Shown here: positions 1-11,273 of the stretch, one piece after another
Layout of the letters: each line of letters starts with the position of its first letter
Numbering within the stretch: position 1 is the stretch's first letter
DNA from: Gymnothorax reevesii
Lineage: Eukaryota; Chordata; Actinopteri; Anguilliformes; Muraenidae
Direction of reading: 5' to 3'
Length of the DNA: 64,000 nt
Assembly (NCBI GenBank): GCA_029721435.1
Contig: CM056573.1
Coordinates: forward strand, 6,547,001 to 6,611,000
Translations under genes and position numbers: made by a program
Notes under the pieces: model-generated
Databases searched by the model: none
Told to the model about the DNA's origin: nothing
Seen by the model: only the letters and a program-made list of their open reading frames with translations

Positions 1-2
1 CG

Positions 3-317
3 CTGGCGACCCTCAAGTGCACCTGCCACTACTTCAAGTTCATCATCAAGAGCTACGGCGTGCATCCGGCGGACTCGTGCTGGATCTGCGATCCTCGCTA
101 CCGAGACGACCCCTGCAAGCAGTGCAAGCGCCGCCACGGCTGTGGCGACGTGTCGCTCTGCCGCTGGCACCACAAGTCCTACTGCAAGGCCCTGCCCTTC
201 GGCCCGGGCAATTGGATGTGCTGCCACGGCCTGCACAAGGACACGCCGGGCTGCAATGTGGGGCTGCACGACAACCGCTGGGTCCCCGCCTTCCACAGCA
301 TTAACATGCCATTTTAG
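3..317 (+). CDS. fbxo34: fbxo34 copy A, C-terminal part (5' end outside window)
   Basis: The open frame enters from the left edge and ends at TAG 315-317. It encodes the end of the F-box (LATLKCTCHYFKFII) and the cysteine-rich C-terminal region typical of FBXO34: DPCKQCK, GDVSLCRWH, PFGPG.WMCCH and GLHDNRWVPAFHS. FBXO34 is a substrate-recognition subunit of SCF ubiquitin ligases. Compared with copy C, the frame stops about 23 codons early because a TGC codon aligned to the C-terminal extension reads TAG. The cysteine-rich segment is otherwise intact, unlike copy C. Whether the upstream part is intact cannot be seen. Confidence 0.85.
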   Translation: MATLKCTCHYFKFIIKSYGVHPADSCWICDPRYRDDPCKQCKRRHGCGDVSLCRWHHKSYCKALPFGPGNWMCCHGLHKDTPGCNVGLHDNRWVPAFHSINMPF

Positions 318-2008
318 AAGAAAGCCAGAGAGAGGGAGGAGGACTCGTAAAGAGTTTGTGATCGGGAAAGTGAGAGTTTGTGCAATGGGGAGAGTGACAG
401 CTCTGTGAGTGATAAACAAGAGCTTATCAGGGCATTTTGATTTCAGTACTGCTCACTCCCCCCCCAAAGGTTGTCGCTCTAAAGCGAGGGTGACGCGTCG
501 TATCTGAAAAGGGCTGCTGCAAATTCAAGTTTTTTTTGTCACTTCCTGCAGTTTAATGAAATGAAATGGCATTAAACTGCGACCTTGGAAAGTAGCAGTG
601 TCACAGTGTCAGCTGCTGCAAAAACCTGTCACTGCATCGGCCATTTTTGTTGAAGAGATAAATCCTTCATATTTGATACAGGTAACTGGTAGCCAATACC
701 CCGCCTGCTCTCCCACTCCCCTCCGATAACCGACAACATTTATCCAGGTTATTTTTTCTCACATGGAATATTTCTAATAAGTATATAATATGATGCACTG
801 TTCTCTTAGCATATCCAATATGTGAATCACTAAATTATTCTGAGTTGTAAATGCGAAAGAGGCTCAATGGCCTCTTAAATGTAATATGAATTTATCAGAT
901 CCGACCCCCCGACCCCGGCCATGCTCCCATTCGCCCGTGTAATGTTAACCCCTTCATGACCAGTGATGGAGACGGAGTGCCTGAGATATTCTCGACTGAG
1001 ACATTGGAGCCATGTCTAAGCCCTGTTGTGTTGACAATGTACATAAAAGTGAAATCCTATATCAGTACAGGGTTAGGAGTGATGGCCGGGAGCGTGCGCA
1101 GCACTTCAGAAAATATCCATCTTCAGCTGATGGGAAGTTTTTGGGGATTTATTTTCTGTTTTTGGTGTATTTTTACCCCTTTCTGTACATAGTTGCATAT
1201 GTAAAAATTTCAGATTTATTTTTTTTTTTTTGGAATAAATTGTTCTGGAATATTTTTTCATGTCCTGACTTCTTTTTTTGTTTCTTTTTTCTCTACAATA
1301 GAAAGATGAAAAGGGCAAAGTGACGCCATACATGGGCAATAAATACGCGCTACAGAAACTAATTCTATGGTTTTCCAATGAATCTTCATTCTTGTGTACG
1401 ACGTCAGAGCCATAATCCAACATGGTTCCCTGCAGCCTTCACCACTGGCTCATTCATGACTTGGAGAAGAAACGCAGAATCATGGCTGGATTTATGGGAA
1501 TTAGGGGTTGACCTAGTCAATCAGAAGGGTTTTTTTGGATGCAGTACTGTGTTTCGGATTAAATTATGTGTCCAGCCTTGAAATGTTAACACAATTGTGT
1601 TCCTGAGAAAACTGTGGGTGGCATGAGTTACAAATGAACAGAATTCACTAAAATGGTTTCTGCAAACCGTTGTATGTGCAAGTACAATGGGCTCTTTGCG
1701 AGTAATTTTTTAACTAGAACCTCCGAAGCTGAACACAGGAACACCATGTAATTTACAAACCCATGGAAAATTGTATTCCTTACACAACACGTGCACAATC
1801 AGGGCTTGGCACTCTGTTTTAGGAACACCCTGCCCCCAAGTTAACCCTCAGAGTGCTGAAAAGAATGTTTAAAAAAATACAAATGATCTTTTGCTGTTGA
1901 AAACCTATCATGTGGCAACTTGTTTAACAGAGTTCCCCTGCGGATGCTCTTTTAAGCAAATCGGTACATGATGGGTTTTCGACAGCTTTGATTTTGAGAG
2001 CTTACATC
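318..2008 (+). other. 3' UTR and flank of fbxo34 copy A
   Basis: Noncoding sequence nearly collinear with 23,172-25,155 downstream of copy C. A likely polyadenylation signal AATAAA lies at 1234-1239 after a T-rich run. Short open frames here are shared by both copies but look like chance frames in a conserved UTR. Homology to copy C stops at the start of the LTR at 2009. Confidence 0.7.
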
Positions 2009-2515
2009 TGTGATGTGAATAGAGGCCACTAGATGGCAGTATTTAACTTTCTTTTAATAGGCCCAGACTGGAGCTAGGTTTAGACATGTCCTGGGCATGT
2101 CTGGGGCAAGTCCCCGAAAATTAAAAAAAGAGGTCTAAATGTGGGTGGGGTCTGCAAAAGAGTATATAAAGGGGAGAATTGAGACAGTAAAGTTGTAGGA
2201 GAAATTGCAAGGAGGAGGATAAATGTGACCAGACCTGTCATTCTGTTCAAGACCTGTGAAGCTTTTAGTGGATTTTTGCCTGTGTTAGAGTTTTTCCCTC
2301 ACCCAGGACATCACCAAGCAACCTACAAAAGGGACTGTAAATATTTTCTGTTTTTTGGAAATCAGTCTTGGTCATTAGTTGTAGATATTAGATTAGTCAT
2401 TATTGTTAGTTGTTATCTTTGTTAATTAAATGTGTATAAGTTTTAAAAACTGTGTCTGTCATCCCTTGCTGTTGCTGTAGTGTTGTAAATGTAATGACAA
2501 ATTGGGGCCATAACA
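2009..2515 (+). repeat. 5' LTR of the Gmr1-like element
   Basis: Starts TGTGATG exactly where homology to the copy C flank ends, and ends ...ATAACA three bases before the primer-binding site, giving TG...CA ends. It holds a TATA box and an ATTAAA polyadenylation-like signal at 2425-2430. Length is about 507 bp. No second LTR is visible, so the boundaries rest on the paralogous empty site and the PBS. Confidence 0.75.
2161..2174 (+). promoter_or_regulatory. LTR TATA box
   Basis: AGTATATAAAGGGG sits about 150 bp into the LTR. This is the expected place for a U3 promoter driving the retroelement transcript. Confidence 0.6.
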
Positions 2516-2518
2516 AAT

Positions 2519-2536
2519 TGGGGGCTCGTCCGGGAT
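2519..2536 (+). other. Primer-binding site, tRNA-Pro type
   Basis: The 18 bases TGGGGGCTCGTCCGGGAT are complementary to the 3' end of tRNA-Pro and are the same PBS used by murine leukaemia virus. It lies three bases after the LTR end, the canonical position for priming minus-strand synthesis. Confidence 0.85.
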
Positions 2537-2634
2537 AGACCATTGTGTGATTCATTAATTGAAAATCTAACATTTCAAATTGTAAAATTGTTTTTTGAAT
2601 TTTCCTATATAAATATCTAGACAGATCAACAGCA

Positions 2635-3875
2635 ATGGATGATTTCTTGGCATCACCAACCGTTGAGGTTTTGAAGTCTTTTAAAAAGACAGAACTGCTA
2701 GAAATTTGCAGACATTTAGAGCTGACAGAGGTAAGACCAGCCATGCGAAAAGCAAGACTGGCTCGAGAGATAGTTGAATATTACATTGATGAAAATGTGT
2801 TTGCACCCGGAGATCTGGACCAGTTTCCAGTGGAAAATCCAAATATAGAAATGGAACTTAAATTAAAAATGCTAGAGATTGAAAGGGAGGAAAGAGAAAA
2901 AGAAAGGGAGGAAAGAGAAAAGCAAAGAGAATTTGAGAGGGAAGAAAGAGAAAAACAAAGACAGTTTGAGTTAGAAAAATTAGCAAGAGAAGAGAAAAAA
3001 GAAAGGGAGGAAAGAGAAAAAGAAAGGGAGGAAAAAGAAAGGGAGGAAAAAGAGAAAGAAAGAAAAAGAAAGGGAGGAAAAAGAGAAAGACAGAGAATTT
3101 GAGAGAGAGAAAGGAAAGAGCAGAAAGAGAGAGACAGAGAGAGAGAGATTTTGAATTAGAGAAATTCGATAGAGAAGAAAGACTCCAAATGGAGCAACTG
3201 AAAATAAAAATAGCAACAGAAAATAAATTTCGGGCTAGCCAGGAGGTAAAACTGGTGCCTCCATTTTCGGAAAAGGATGTTGACAACTATTTCCAGTGTT
3301 TTGAAAAGGTAGCAAAGAGTTGCCAGTGGCCAAAGGAACACTGGCCTCTGATGTTGCAAACTGTCCTCAAGGGTAAAGCTCAACAAGCCTATTCGGCTTT
3401 GTCTGCAGATGATTCCTCTGATTATGAGGTTGTCAAAAAGGTTATTTTGAGAGCTTATGAGTTGGTTCCAGAGGCTTACCGACAGAAATTCAGGGGTCTG
3501 AAGAAATCTGAAAATCAGACTTATGTGGAATTTGCTAATGAGAAGAAGGTTTGCTTTGAGCGCTGGTGTACTTCTATGGAGGTCAAGGATGATTTCAACT
3601 CACTAAAAGAGATGGTGTTAGTCGAAGAATTCAAGAACTGTGGTAAGGATGATATTAAGACCTACCTTAATGAGAAGCAAGCACTGAATTTGCAATCAGC
3701 TGCCAAACTTGCAGATGAATATGTTCTCACACATAAGTCTAAATTTCAGTCTAGCAGTAACAATAGATGGTCCCAATTTCAGAAAAAGGGTTACGGTGAT
3801 ACCCAAGATTCCTCACCCAAAGACAAAGACAAATCTGGTCATGGTGCTCAGAAATCCAGTAACAGGTCTGATTAA
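2635..3875 (+). pseudogene. gag: gag, matrix and capsid part, frameshifted
   Basis: Begins at an ATG with MDDFLASPTVEVLKSF. An N-terminal helical region is followed by a long Glu/Arg-rich repeat (about 2870-3180) that is probably coiled coil. After it comes a capsid region (about 3243-3700) with the PFSEKDVD, FEKVAKSCQWP and GKAQQAYSAL patterns of SCAN-like Gmr1 capsids. The SCAN domain of vertebrate zinc-finger proteins is thought to derive from this family. Frame 1 ends at 3102 inside the low-complexity repeat and the protein resumes in frame 3 from about 3099. A TAA at 3873-3875 ends this part. Confidence 0.8.
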
Positions 3876-3878
3876 AGT

Positions 3879-4532
3879 GTGAAAGCTGACAGTAACAAAA
3901 GTGGTCTAGTTTGCAGTTATTGCAAGAAATCTGGTCATGTTACAACTAACTGTTGGTTCCTTAAAGCTAAGAAAGAAAAAGAAAAGGATACCAAAACAAA
4001 TGCCTTTGTGAAAACAAGGTTCGAAACCCCTGTAGTAGATGACCGATCTGCTAAATTGCCTGCTTCTTGTGGGGCTAAAAAGCCTGATACAGCTGACTTC
4101 GTGAGGGAGGAATTTCTTCCATTTGTGTCAGAGGGATTTGTGGCTCTGAATGAGCATACTACTCCTGTCCCCATATATATCCTAAGGGATACCGGAGCTT
4201 CTCAGTCACTTTTGTTGATGGACTCCTTGGAGTTACGTGATGAGACCGCTTCAGGGGATTTCATACTTGTACAAGGTATTGAAGGGAGGACTGTATCTGT
4301 ACCCCTGCGCTCTATATACTTGAAGTCAGATTTAGTTACAGGACAGGTAAAGGTGGGACTTATGTCAAGTCTACCTATAAAGGGTGTTTCTCTGTTACTA
4401 GGCAATGACCTGGCTGGGGGCAAAGTAGTTCCCCCTGTACATCTTACTTCACAGCCGAGCACTGAAGATGGGGATGAGGACCCATCTCTATCCTTCTTGT
4501 GCAGTGACTCGTGCTATGGCCAAGAAGGCTAA
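3879..4532 (+). pseudogene. gag nucleocapsid knuckle and aspartic protease
   Basis: Same frame as the capsid part, directly after the TAA at 3873-3875. It carries a CCHC knuckle, CSYCKKSGHVTTNC, matching CX2CX4HX4C, followed by a retropepsin segment with the catalytic LRDTGASQSL motif near 4185-4215 and a LLGNDLAGG strand later. The frame ends at 4532. The polyprotein continues in another frame from about 4468, so a second frameshift lies at about 4470-4490. The original probably formed one gag-pol reading frame. Confidence 0.8.
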
Positions 4533-6375
4533 AGAAGAAGATGTTGTGGTGCCGTCCAGCACATTGAATAGTCAGGACTCAGGTGGTTCGCCTCATGACT
4601 GTGATCGGCCTACTATGGTTTCTCCGTTTGAGGACTTATCAGATACTTATATCAGTTCTTTGTTCAGCCAGCCAGATGGGTTTGGTGATTCTGATGTGTC
4701 TGGAGACTTGTCTCTGTCCAGAAAGCAGTTGATTGTGGAGCAAACTAATGATCCTGAAATTTGTGCACTAAGGAGGAGAGCCCTTCCTGATAAAGAAATA
4801 GACGCAGTTCCAGTTGGTTATTATCTCAAGGATGGTGTGTTGATGCGGAAGTGGCGCCCTCCTGATATCCCTGCCAATGCAGATTGGGCAGTGGTCAGGC
4901 AAATTGTTGTTCCGAAGGTCTACAGGAATGAGATCTTAACAATGGCTCATAGTTTACCTTTAGGAGGTCATCTTAGTGTTAACAAGACTGTTGATAAGAT
5001 CATGAAACACTTCTTTTGGCCTGGGCTTCGGAAAGACGTTTCCAACTTTTGCAAAACCTGTCACACTTGTCAGGTAGTTGGAAAACACCAGTTAGACCCA
5101 CCTGTAGCTCCATTGCAGCCTATCCCAGCATTTGGGGAGCCATTCTCTAGGGTCATTGTTGATTGCGTTGGTCCATTACCCAAGACTAGATCTGGAAATC
5201 AGTACTTGTTGACAATCATGTGTGCATCTACCAGATTCCCCGAAGCCATACCTCTACGTAACATCAAGGCAACTGCAATCTCGAAGGCTTTGATAAAGTT
5301 CTTCACGTTGTTTGGCCTTCCCGGGGAAATTCAGTCAGACCAGGGTAGCAATTTCACTTCAGGATTGTTTCAGCAGGTTGTGTATGAACTAGGTGCAAAG
5401 CAAATTCTTTCTAGTGCCTATCATCCAGAAAGTCAGGGTGCCTTAGAGCGGTTTCATTCCACTCTCAAGACAATGATGAGGACTTATTGTTATGACCATG
5501 AGAAAGACTGGGATGAAGGGGTTCATTTGCTGTTGTTTGCAGCTAGAGAAGCAGTGCAGGAGTCTACTGGATTCAGTCCATTTGAGCTAGTGTTTGGTCA
5601 TGAAGTGAGAGGATCTTTGCTATTGTTGAGTGAACAATGGCAAGAGAAAGAACCGCATATCAGTCTGTTAGACTATGTTAGCAAGTTCAAGGAAAGATTG
5701 CGTGCGGCTTGTGACCTAGCCAAAGAGAACTTGAAATCAAGTCAGGGAAAAATGAAAACTTGGTATGATCATAAGGCTAGAAGCCGTGAGTTTAAACCAG
5801 GGGACAAGGTCCTTGTGTTGTTTCCCTTGCAGTCCAATCCATTGCAGGCTAGATTTCATGGTCCTTATGAAATTCTGACAAAACTCAATGATCTCAATTA
5901 CATTGTGAAGACTCCAGATAGGAGAAAACCAAAACAATTGTGTCATATTAACATGCTGAAGCCTTATCATGACAGAAATGCTAGGGTTGCAGCTGTCACT
6001 TCAGATTCTCCAATGGTCGAAATGTGTGAAGATGAGGGGGAGTTTCAAGATGATGAACCAAGAATTAAAGCTGAAGTTCTTTCATGTAAATTGTCAAACA
6101 CTGAAGTGTTGCAAAATCTTGATGTAAAACTCCAGCACTTAGAACCCTCACAGAGAGATCAGTTTGAAAGGTTGATCAAGAAATATGAGGATTTGTTTCC
6201 TGAAGTTCCAACGAGAGTTACTATAGCCTCTCATGATGTAGATGTTGGTGATGCCAAACCAATAAAACAGCATCCGTACCGGATGAATCCTCAAAAGAGA
6301 AAGATTGCTGAGAAAGAGGTTGAGTACATGTTAGAACATGATATTATCAGACCCTCCAACTCAGATTGGGTCCAG
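4468..6375 (+). pseudogene. pol: Integrase followed by N-terminal reverse transcriptase
   Basis: One long frame. The HHCC zinc-binding region (GGHLSVNKT ... CKTCHTCQ) lies near residues 165-205. The integrase core has D232 in VDCVGPL, D291 in QSDQGSNF and E327 in HPESQGALERFH; the D-E spacing is 35 residues, so the DD35E triad is intact. A GPY/F-type C-terminal module (ARFHGPYEI) follows near residue 470. Residues about 550-634 are the RT fingers region, ending IIRPSNSDW. Palm YXDD and RNase H are absent because the minisatellite starts at 6376; the frame runs on to a stop at 6585 by reading through that repeat. Confidence 0.85.
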
Positions 6376-6599
6376 CAGTCAGAGGGCCCCTGGGCTATGG
6401 GGTGCGGCAATCAGAGTGCCCCTGGGCCACGAAGGACGGCAATCAGAGGGCCCCTGGGCCATTGGGGACGTCACTCAGAGGGCCCCTGGGCTATGGGGTA
6501 CGGCAGTCAGAGGGCCCCTGGGCTATGGGGTACGGCAGCCAGAGGGCCCCTGGGCTATGGGGGACGGCAGTCAGAGGGCTCCTGAGCTGGCCCTGCTGT
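6376..6599. repeat. 32-bp GC-rich minisatellite, 7 units
   Basis: Seven head-to-tail units of 32 bp, typified by CAGTCAGAGGGCCCCTGGGC plus 12 further bases, starting at 6376, 6408, 6440, 6472, 6504, 6536 and 6568. Because 32 is not a multiple of 3, all three frames look repetitive, which explains several overlapping open frames. The last unit degenerates. Related GGGCCCTA/GAGCCCTA fragments recur to about 6860, possibly decayed units. Confidence 0.9.
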
Positions 6600-9500
6600 A
6601 GTGCCTCTCGTGAATACTCCTAAGGGAGCCCTAATGTTTACCAACTAGGGGTTCAAGGAAGTAGGGGGGAATGGTTTTAGAGGGTCCTATGATTATGAAA
6701 GTCCCTGCTAAGGGTCGCGACTTCTGGCTATTTGGGGCCCTAGGGAGAGCCCTACTGGGAAAGCATACTGTTAAGAGTGCCCTCTGATTACAATTGTTCT
6801 TACAAAGGGCCTCTGAAGGGTTTTGAATGAAAGTCCTTTCAGCGAGCCCTAAGGCCCAGGATATGCTAGCTGTGTGACTTAATTTATGTGCGCAACCGCA
6901 CATACTTGCAGCAGAACGATCAGAGCACTATGCACGATTCTGGTAGTGTGGCCAAAAACAAATTACCAAAAGTCGCTATTGGCTATCTGAAAAGTCGCTA
7001 GATTACGTCATGACGTTACTATGATGTCATAACGTCACACACGACTCACTGATCTCAAGAAAATGTGTCTACATGGCTATGTTGACAATCCCAAAGGGTA
7101 CAGTTTCGAGATCGGGGCTAATGTGCAGTGCTGCTTAACCATGAAATAAGCTTCTGGTGGCAGCGCAGAGCTGAAGTTACATTGAAAAACAATGATTTTG
7201 ACACTTGAGAGATGTGTTTTTTTAAAGTCGCCAGATGCACCTAAAAAGCCGCTAAGTCGCTAGATGAGGTTTTAGTCACCAGAGAAGGCCAAAAGTTGAT
7301 AAATCTAGCGACAAAGTCGCTAAATTGGCAAGATTGGATACTGGCGGTATCATGTAGGGAGCAGATAGCCAACCGGGCTCTCATTAATATTTTCCACCAT
7401 TGTTTTACTCTGCCACGAGCTCAACATGGAAGTTCGAAAGATCGCCCCTCGCGGTTGTGTCAATATTGCAACATGCGCACATGTCTGCATACCTTGTGTT
7501 CAGGTGTGCTACCTCGCGTAACATCGACATAAAATACGCATGGCAACGCATTCGGGCATAAAATGTGCACACGGCAAGCATATCCTGGGCCTAACGCTGG
7601 CACCAGTAGACAGCTAGTAGAAGCTGGACCTGTTTTATATGAGAAATGATTTCACTCCCGCACAGTATTGTGTGTACACAATACGACATGGTCCTTGGAG
7701 TGCATGGACACTGTCATTGCGATACGTCCAAAAGTTCAGAAATCTCTAACTCCATGCAAATTTATCGCGCGTCGCGACCATATTGTGAAGCAAGTGTCCA
7801 ATAGCCGAACTAGACTCTGGGGCGGGCTGTACAGTGGTCCAGTCACAATACACAGCAGATTCACATGTCATTATAACCTATAGTTATCTTCGAGGAGAGT
7901 AGTAGACTGGTAGATATTCACCTTCAGAACACTGACTTTCGCCCCGCTTCACTTTGCAGATTTCGCTTCCATATGTCCCCACCGTAAAGGGGTGTACTGT
8001 ACACACCAATGCCAACAAAGTGAAGTCCAAGTGAAAATCCAATATCGATACAACACTCCCACATTACACTTGACATTGCTTTTATCGAAACTCCTCACAT
8101 GGCAGAAATTTTGGAAGTTTAAGTGAAAATCCAATATTTTTAAATCCATTTATCGAAACTCCTAACATTCTTACAATAAAACCTTTCCTAGACTATCAGA
8201 TTTAGCATCCAACACCCTATTAAAAAGCTCATTGACATTTACATTATATTATATTGTATTGTATTGTAATAATAGTGAACCTTAAGACTTAAAGCCATTG
8301 TAAGGGCTACTGTATTTTCAGTGAACAAATTTGGAAGTCTAAGTGGAATTCCAATATCGATTTTCCAGTGGACTGAATGAAGAGGCGGAGACTTGGGCTC
8401 TCTCTATATATAGCCCCCTGCTTCACTACTCCTCACAACCTGACCTTTCAGCTTGACAACTTGCTTTGTATTCAACCTGTGCAACCTGACTAGTTTAGCA
8501 GTTTAACATTCAACAGCCTTTTTAAAGTCTTATATCCATTTATATTATAATATATTATTAGAGACAACACTGCACCTTCAAAGGCTCAAAGCCTTTGTAA
8601 AAGGCTTAAGCATTTCCAACGCCCTTTTTAAAGGCTTGTTGTTGTAAGAGGGAAGCCAGGAGATAATATGGACAAGCGACCAAAAGTGCCGTATTGCCCT
8701 CTGTTCTTAACATAGAGGGGTAATAAAGGCATAAGAACCTATACTTCCTCCACAGCTGGCATCGTCTCCAGTCAGGCATGGCTGGGAACAATGGGGTAAT
8801 AAAGTCATCAGGGTCCAGACATCCTCTATAGCTGCCCCCCCAATTCTACCACTGAGATAAGGGGGCCTGGAACTGGACACTTCAGCATGGGTGATTGAGC
8901 ACATCAACGATGGGGAAGGGTGCGCATGGCTTGGTTGTGGCAAGGAATTCCTCTCATAGCAGGGTGTGACCTGTGCTGTCTGCCCTATTAGTGCCATGGT
9001 GACCTCTTCTGGACACACTGTCACGGCACCTTTTCATTTCATCACTGTGACTGTCCTGAGTTAAAAGTTTTAATTTAAACAAAACCCACCATTACACTGT
9101 TTTCACTGCTCTCACGTCATCACTGATTTACTGTATTATATCTGGGGTAATAGTGATGTGAATTTCATGAGGAATAGGTCTGTTGGGAGGAAATTCATGA
9201 CAATTACATCATCATAATTCTCTAGGTAATCGTGTTTAGTATGCATCTCTTCAGCGAAATTCAAGGAGTTGAATGAGATGCATTTCATATCCACTGTATT
9301 TCAAGAAAACATAGGTTCTGCTCCCCAGCAATAATTTGTCCTGAACCAGTTATCTCTTGACGTGTATTTGGAATCATCTCTCCCCCTTTTGCAGAAAGTG
9401 CTTTGCGACCCCTCCGAGGTCTGTCTCCAAGGGTCCTGGCACTGATCTAAGAACTTTTATTATCTCCCTTAAATAATAAATGTTTTCTTATTTCCTCCCG

Positions 9501-10261
9501 AGGGGTGAGTCTAAATTCCGATTTGGGCCATCTGGGTGGCTTGATCAAAGGCGCCACTAACCTTAAATCTAAGAGAGACGACCTAGTCTGGGAAGTTCGC
9601 ATTCGACTTCCCATACTTCCGTCCGTGCGTATCTCTAGCTTAGTGAAGTTTTGCATTTCGGATTTTGCATGACGGCCGAGTGTGTAGCCTTTTCGCCAGG
9701 CATGATCTTCCTCTCATATTCTATGTGTGTAACTTATAATTGGCTTGACATTGATCTGTTTGACCAAAGCTTTTGCCTACCTGGTGAATAAATTATTGCT
9801 ATTTCTTTGAACGTGTGTGATCTCTGTGACTCTTAATCTTTTTATTCTTCTCTAGCCTTGTTACAACCGGTACTTAAGGGGGCGATTCCTTACCATTCCA
9901 GACTAGCGGATGTATAGGTAGCGGTTAATTTCAAGATGTAAATTATCTTCTACCCCCATTATGTGCACCCTTTGCTTTGAATTCCTGAAGGATTAGCTAA
10001 CAGTTTCGGGTTGCCTGTCCAATTGCAGCGCGAGAATGAGAATGACCATATATGAAGAATATTTCCGGTGAAATAAGGGTATAAGACCTGGGTGTGAAAG
10101 TTGGGAGTTCACTTCTTCTTGCACATAAAGAACTTGGCTTTTCGTTTATCAACATGACACAATAAAGCCTAATTTTCTTTTCAGAATCTGTCTCTCTCCA
10201 ATTGCTTGAGGATGGGGGAACCTCGCAATCTGAAAATATGTTTGAATGAAAACCACAACAA
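6600..10261. other. Repeat-derived intergenic stretch, no gene recognised
   Basis: No supported coding gene. About 6950-7330 carries several degenerate copies of an AAGTCGCTAGA motif. About 8010-8360 has three imperfect copies of AAGTGAAAATCCAATATCGA. 8398-8420 has a TATA-like CTCTATATATAGCCCC followed by a C/T-rich leader, which may be a promoter of a lost retroelement. About 9019-9865 begins TGTCACGG, has GAATAAATTATT near its end and finishes GTTACA; it could be a solitary LTR, but no flanking duplication or PBS supports this. Confidence 0.4.
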
Positions 10262-10403
10262 ATCAACAGCCCCTGGGAATTTTGGCAATTGGGACAAGTG
10301 TCCATATTCACATGAAAATTATCACAACGCTGAAAACTGGCTGCAGTTAAAACAATTTCCTTTCTATTCACCCCAATTCAGTGACGGGCTTAAAGGAGTT
10401 CAC

Positions 10404-10477
10404 CTGTTGCAAAGCTTCTTGGGAAGGTTGACATCCAGGATATGAGACAGGATGGTGACAAGCTGCGTGGCGTAACA
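10404..10477 (-). pseudogene. atg14: Pseudo-exon 7 of atg14
   Basis: Matches the 3' two-thirds of exon 7, including the conserved donor GTGAAC, and would encode [20 protein letters not shown]. The first part of the exon, its acceptor and the neighbouring intron bases (counterpart of about 35,651-35,713) are deleted, so it could not be spliced normally. Confidence 0.8.
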
Positions 10478-10765
10478 CCCATGACATTAACGCTACTGGT
10501 TAGCACATACACTTTTATCTACATCTTTAAACAAGAACAGGACAGCACACCTAACTGTGGAGAAGGTTTAAATTACAAATCAATGGAACTCAAACTCCAC
10601 TTCATGAACACCCTGCTCAGGTGCAGCACTGATACTGATATTTAAACACCGAGTCAGACACTGGTATAACAAGTACTATTTCCTTCAACAGTGTATGAAG
10701 AAAGCCATTTCAGCGAGATCCCAAGTATAAAAGGAGTGTGTATTTGGTTCTCAGTTGCAGTTTGG

Positions 10766-10930
10766 TTCACTTAAGGCAACAAAACTATTCGGTTAGGTTT
10801 GGGCAGCAAAATTTCTTGTTTAGGTTTGAGCAGCAAAACCTCTTGTTAAGGTTTGGGCAGCAAAACTTCTTGTTAAGGTTAAAGCTACAAAACTACTTCT
10901 TTAGGTTTGGGTACCAAAACTATTTGGTCA
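10766..10930. repeat. Degenerate 27-bp minisatellite, about 6 units
   Basis: Diverged units of the GGTTTGGGCAGCAAAAC repeat that forms a 13-unit array at the paralogous site near 36.0-36.35 kb. It was therefore present before the duplication. Here it is short and mutated. Confidence 0.8.
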
Positions 10931-11273
10931 GGATTCGGAAGGGATTATGGTTTGAGTGAAAATACACCCTTTCACAATGTTAACATCGTCTTCAAAAGTC
11001 CTAACGCAAAGCTTTCTGTCAGAAAGGCCTTCGGGACCAACTTCTTTTCCCAATTTTTACTTTATTTCCTTGCATTATTTATTTATTACATTTATCCTTT
11101 TTTATCGTACAGTAAGTCTAAACATGATTCAGCTTATAGCTGCAATGTTTTACTCAGTAAAGTATCTAAGTATCTATCTATCTTCTCTCATGTGTCGACA
11201 ATCAAAAGTCCAGGATCGTTTTTCATTCCCAGGCCGTCCCTGGAGCCCAGGAGAGGAGATTTGTTTTGTTTAC

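Larger units (their letters stand above)
2009..6375 (+). mobile_element. Gmr1-like Ty3/gypsy LTR retrotransposon, truncated in RT
   Basis: A 5' LTR, primer-binding site, gag with a SCAN-like capsid and a CCHC knuckle, aspartic protease, integrase, then the start of reverse transcriptase. Integrase lies before RT, which is the Ty1/copia-like order known for the Gmr1 group of Ty3/gypsy elements. The copy is dead: gag has a frameshift and an in-frame stop, a second frameshift separates protease from integrase, and RT is cut off after about 80 residues by a 32-bp minisatellite. No 3' LTR was found in the window. The element interrupts the copy A flank relative to the paralogous sequence at 25.15 kb. 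Confidence 0.85.

Noticed and set aside
1012..1323. 103-residue frame repeated at 24,159-24,470, hydrophobic C-terminal half
   Set aside because: Both lie in the fbxo34 3' UTR over T-rich sequence and the AATAAA signal; the similarity reflects the segmental duplication, not protein constraint.
2858..3286. Minus-strand leucine/phenylalanine-rich frame
   Set aside because: It is the antisense of the Glu/Arg-rich gag coiled coil.
6338..6623. 85-87-residue GPWAM/GPLGYG repeat proteins
   Set aside because: All three frames of the 32-bp minisatellite read as repeats; none has an independent start context.
9019..9865. Solitary LTR starting TGTCACGG and ending GTTACA
   Set aside because: Ends and a polyadenylation-like signal fit, but no target duplication, PBS or second copy supports it; mentioned only within the regional entry.
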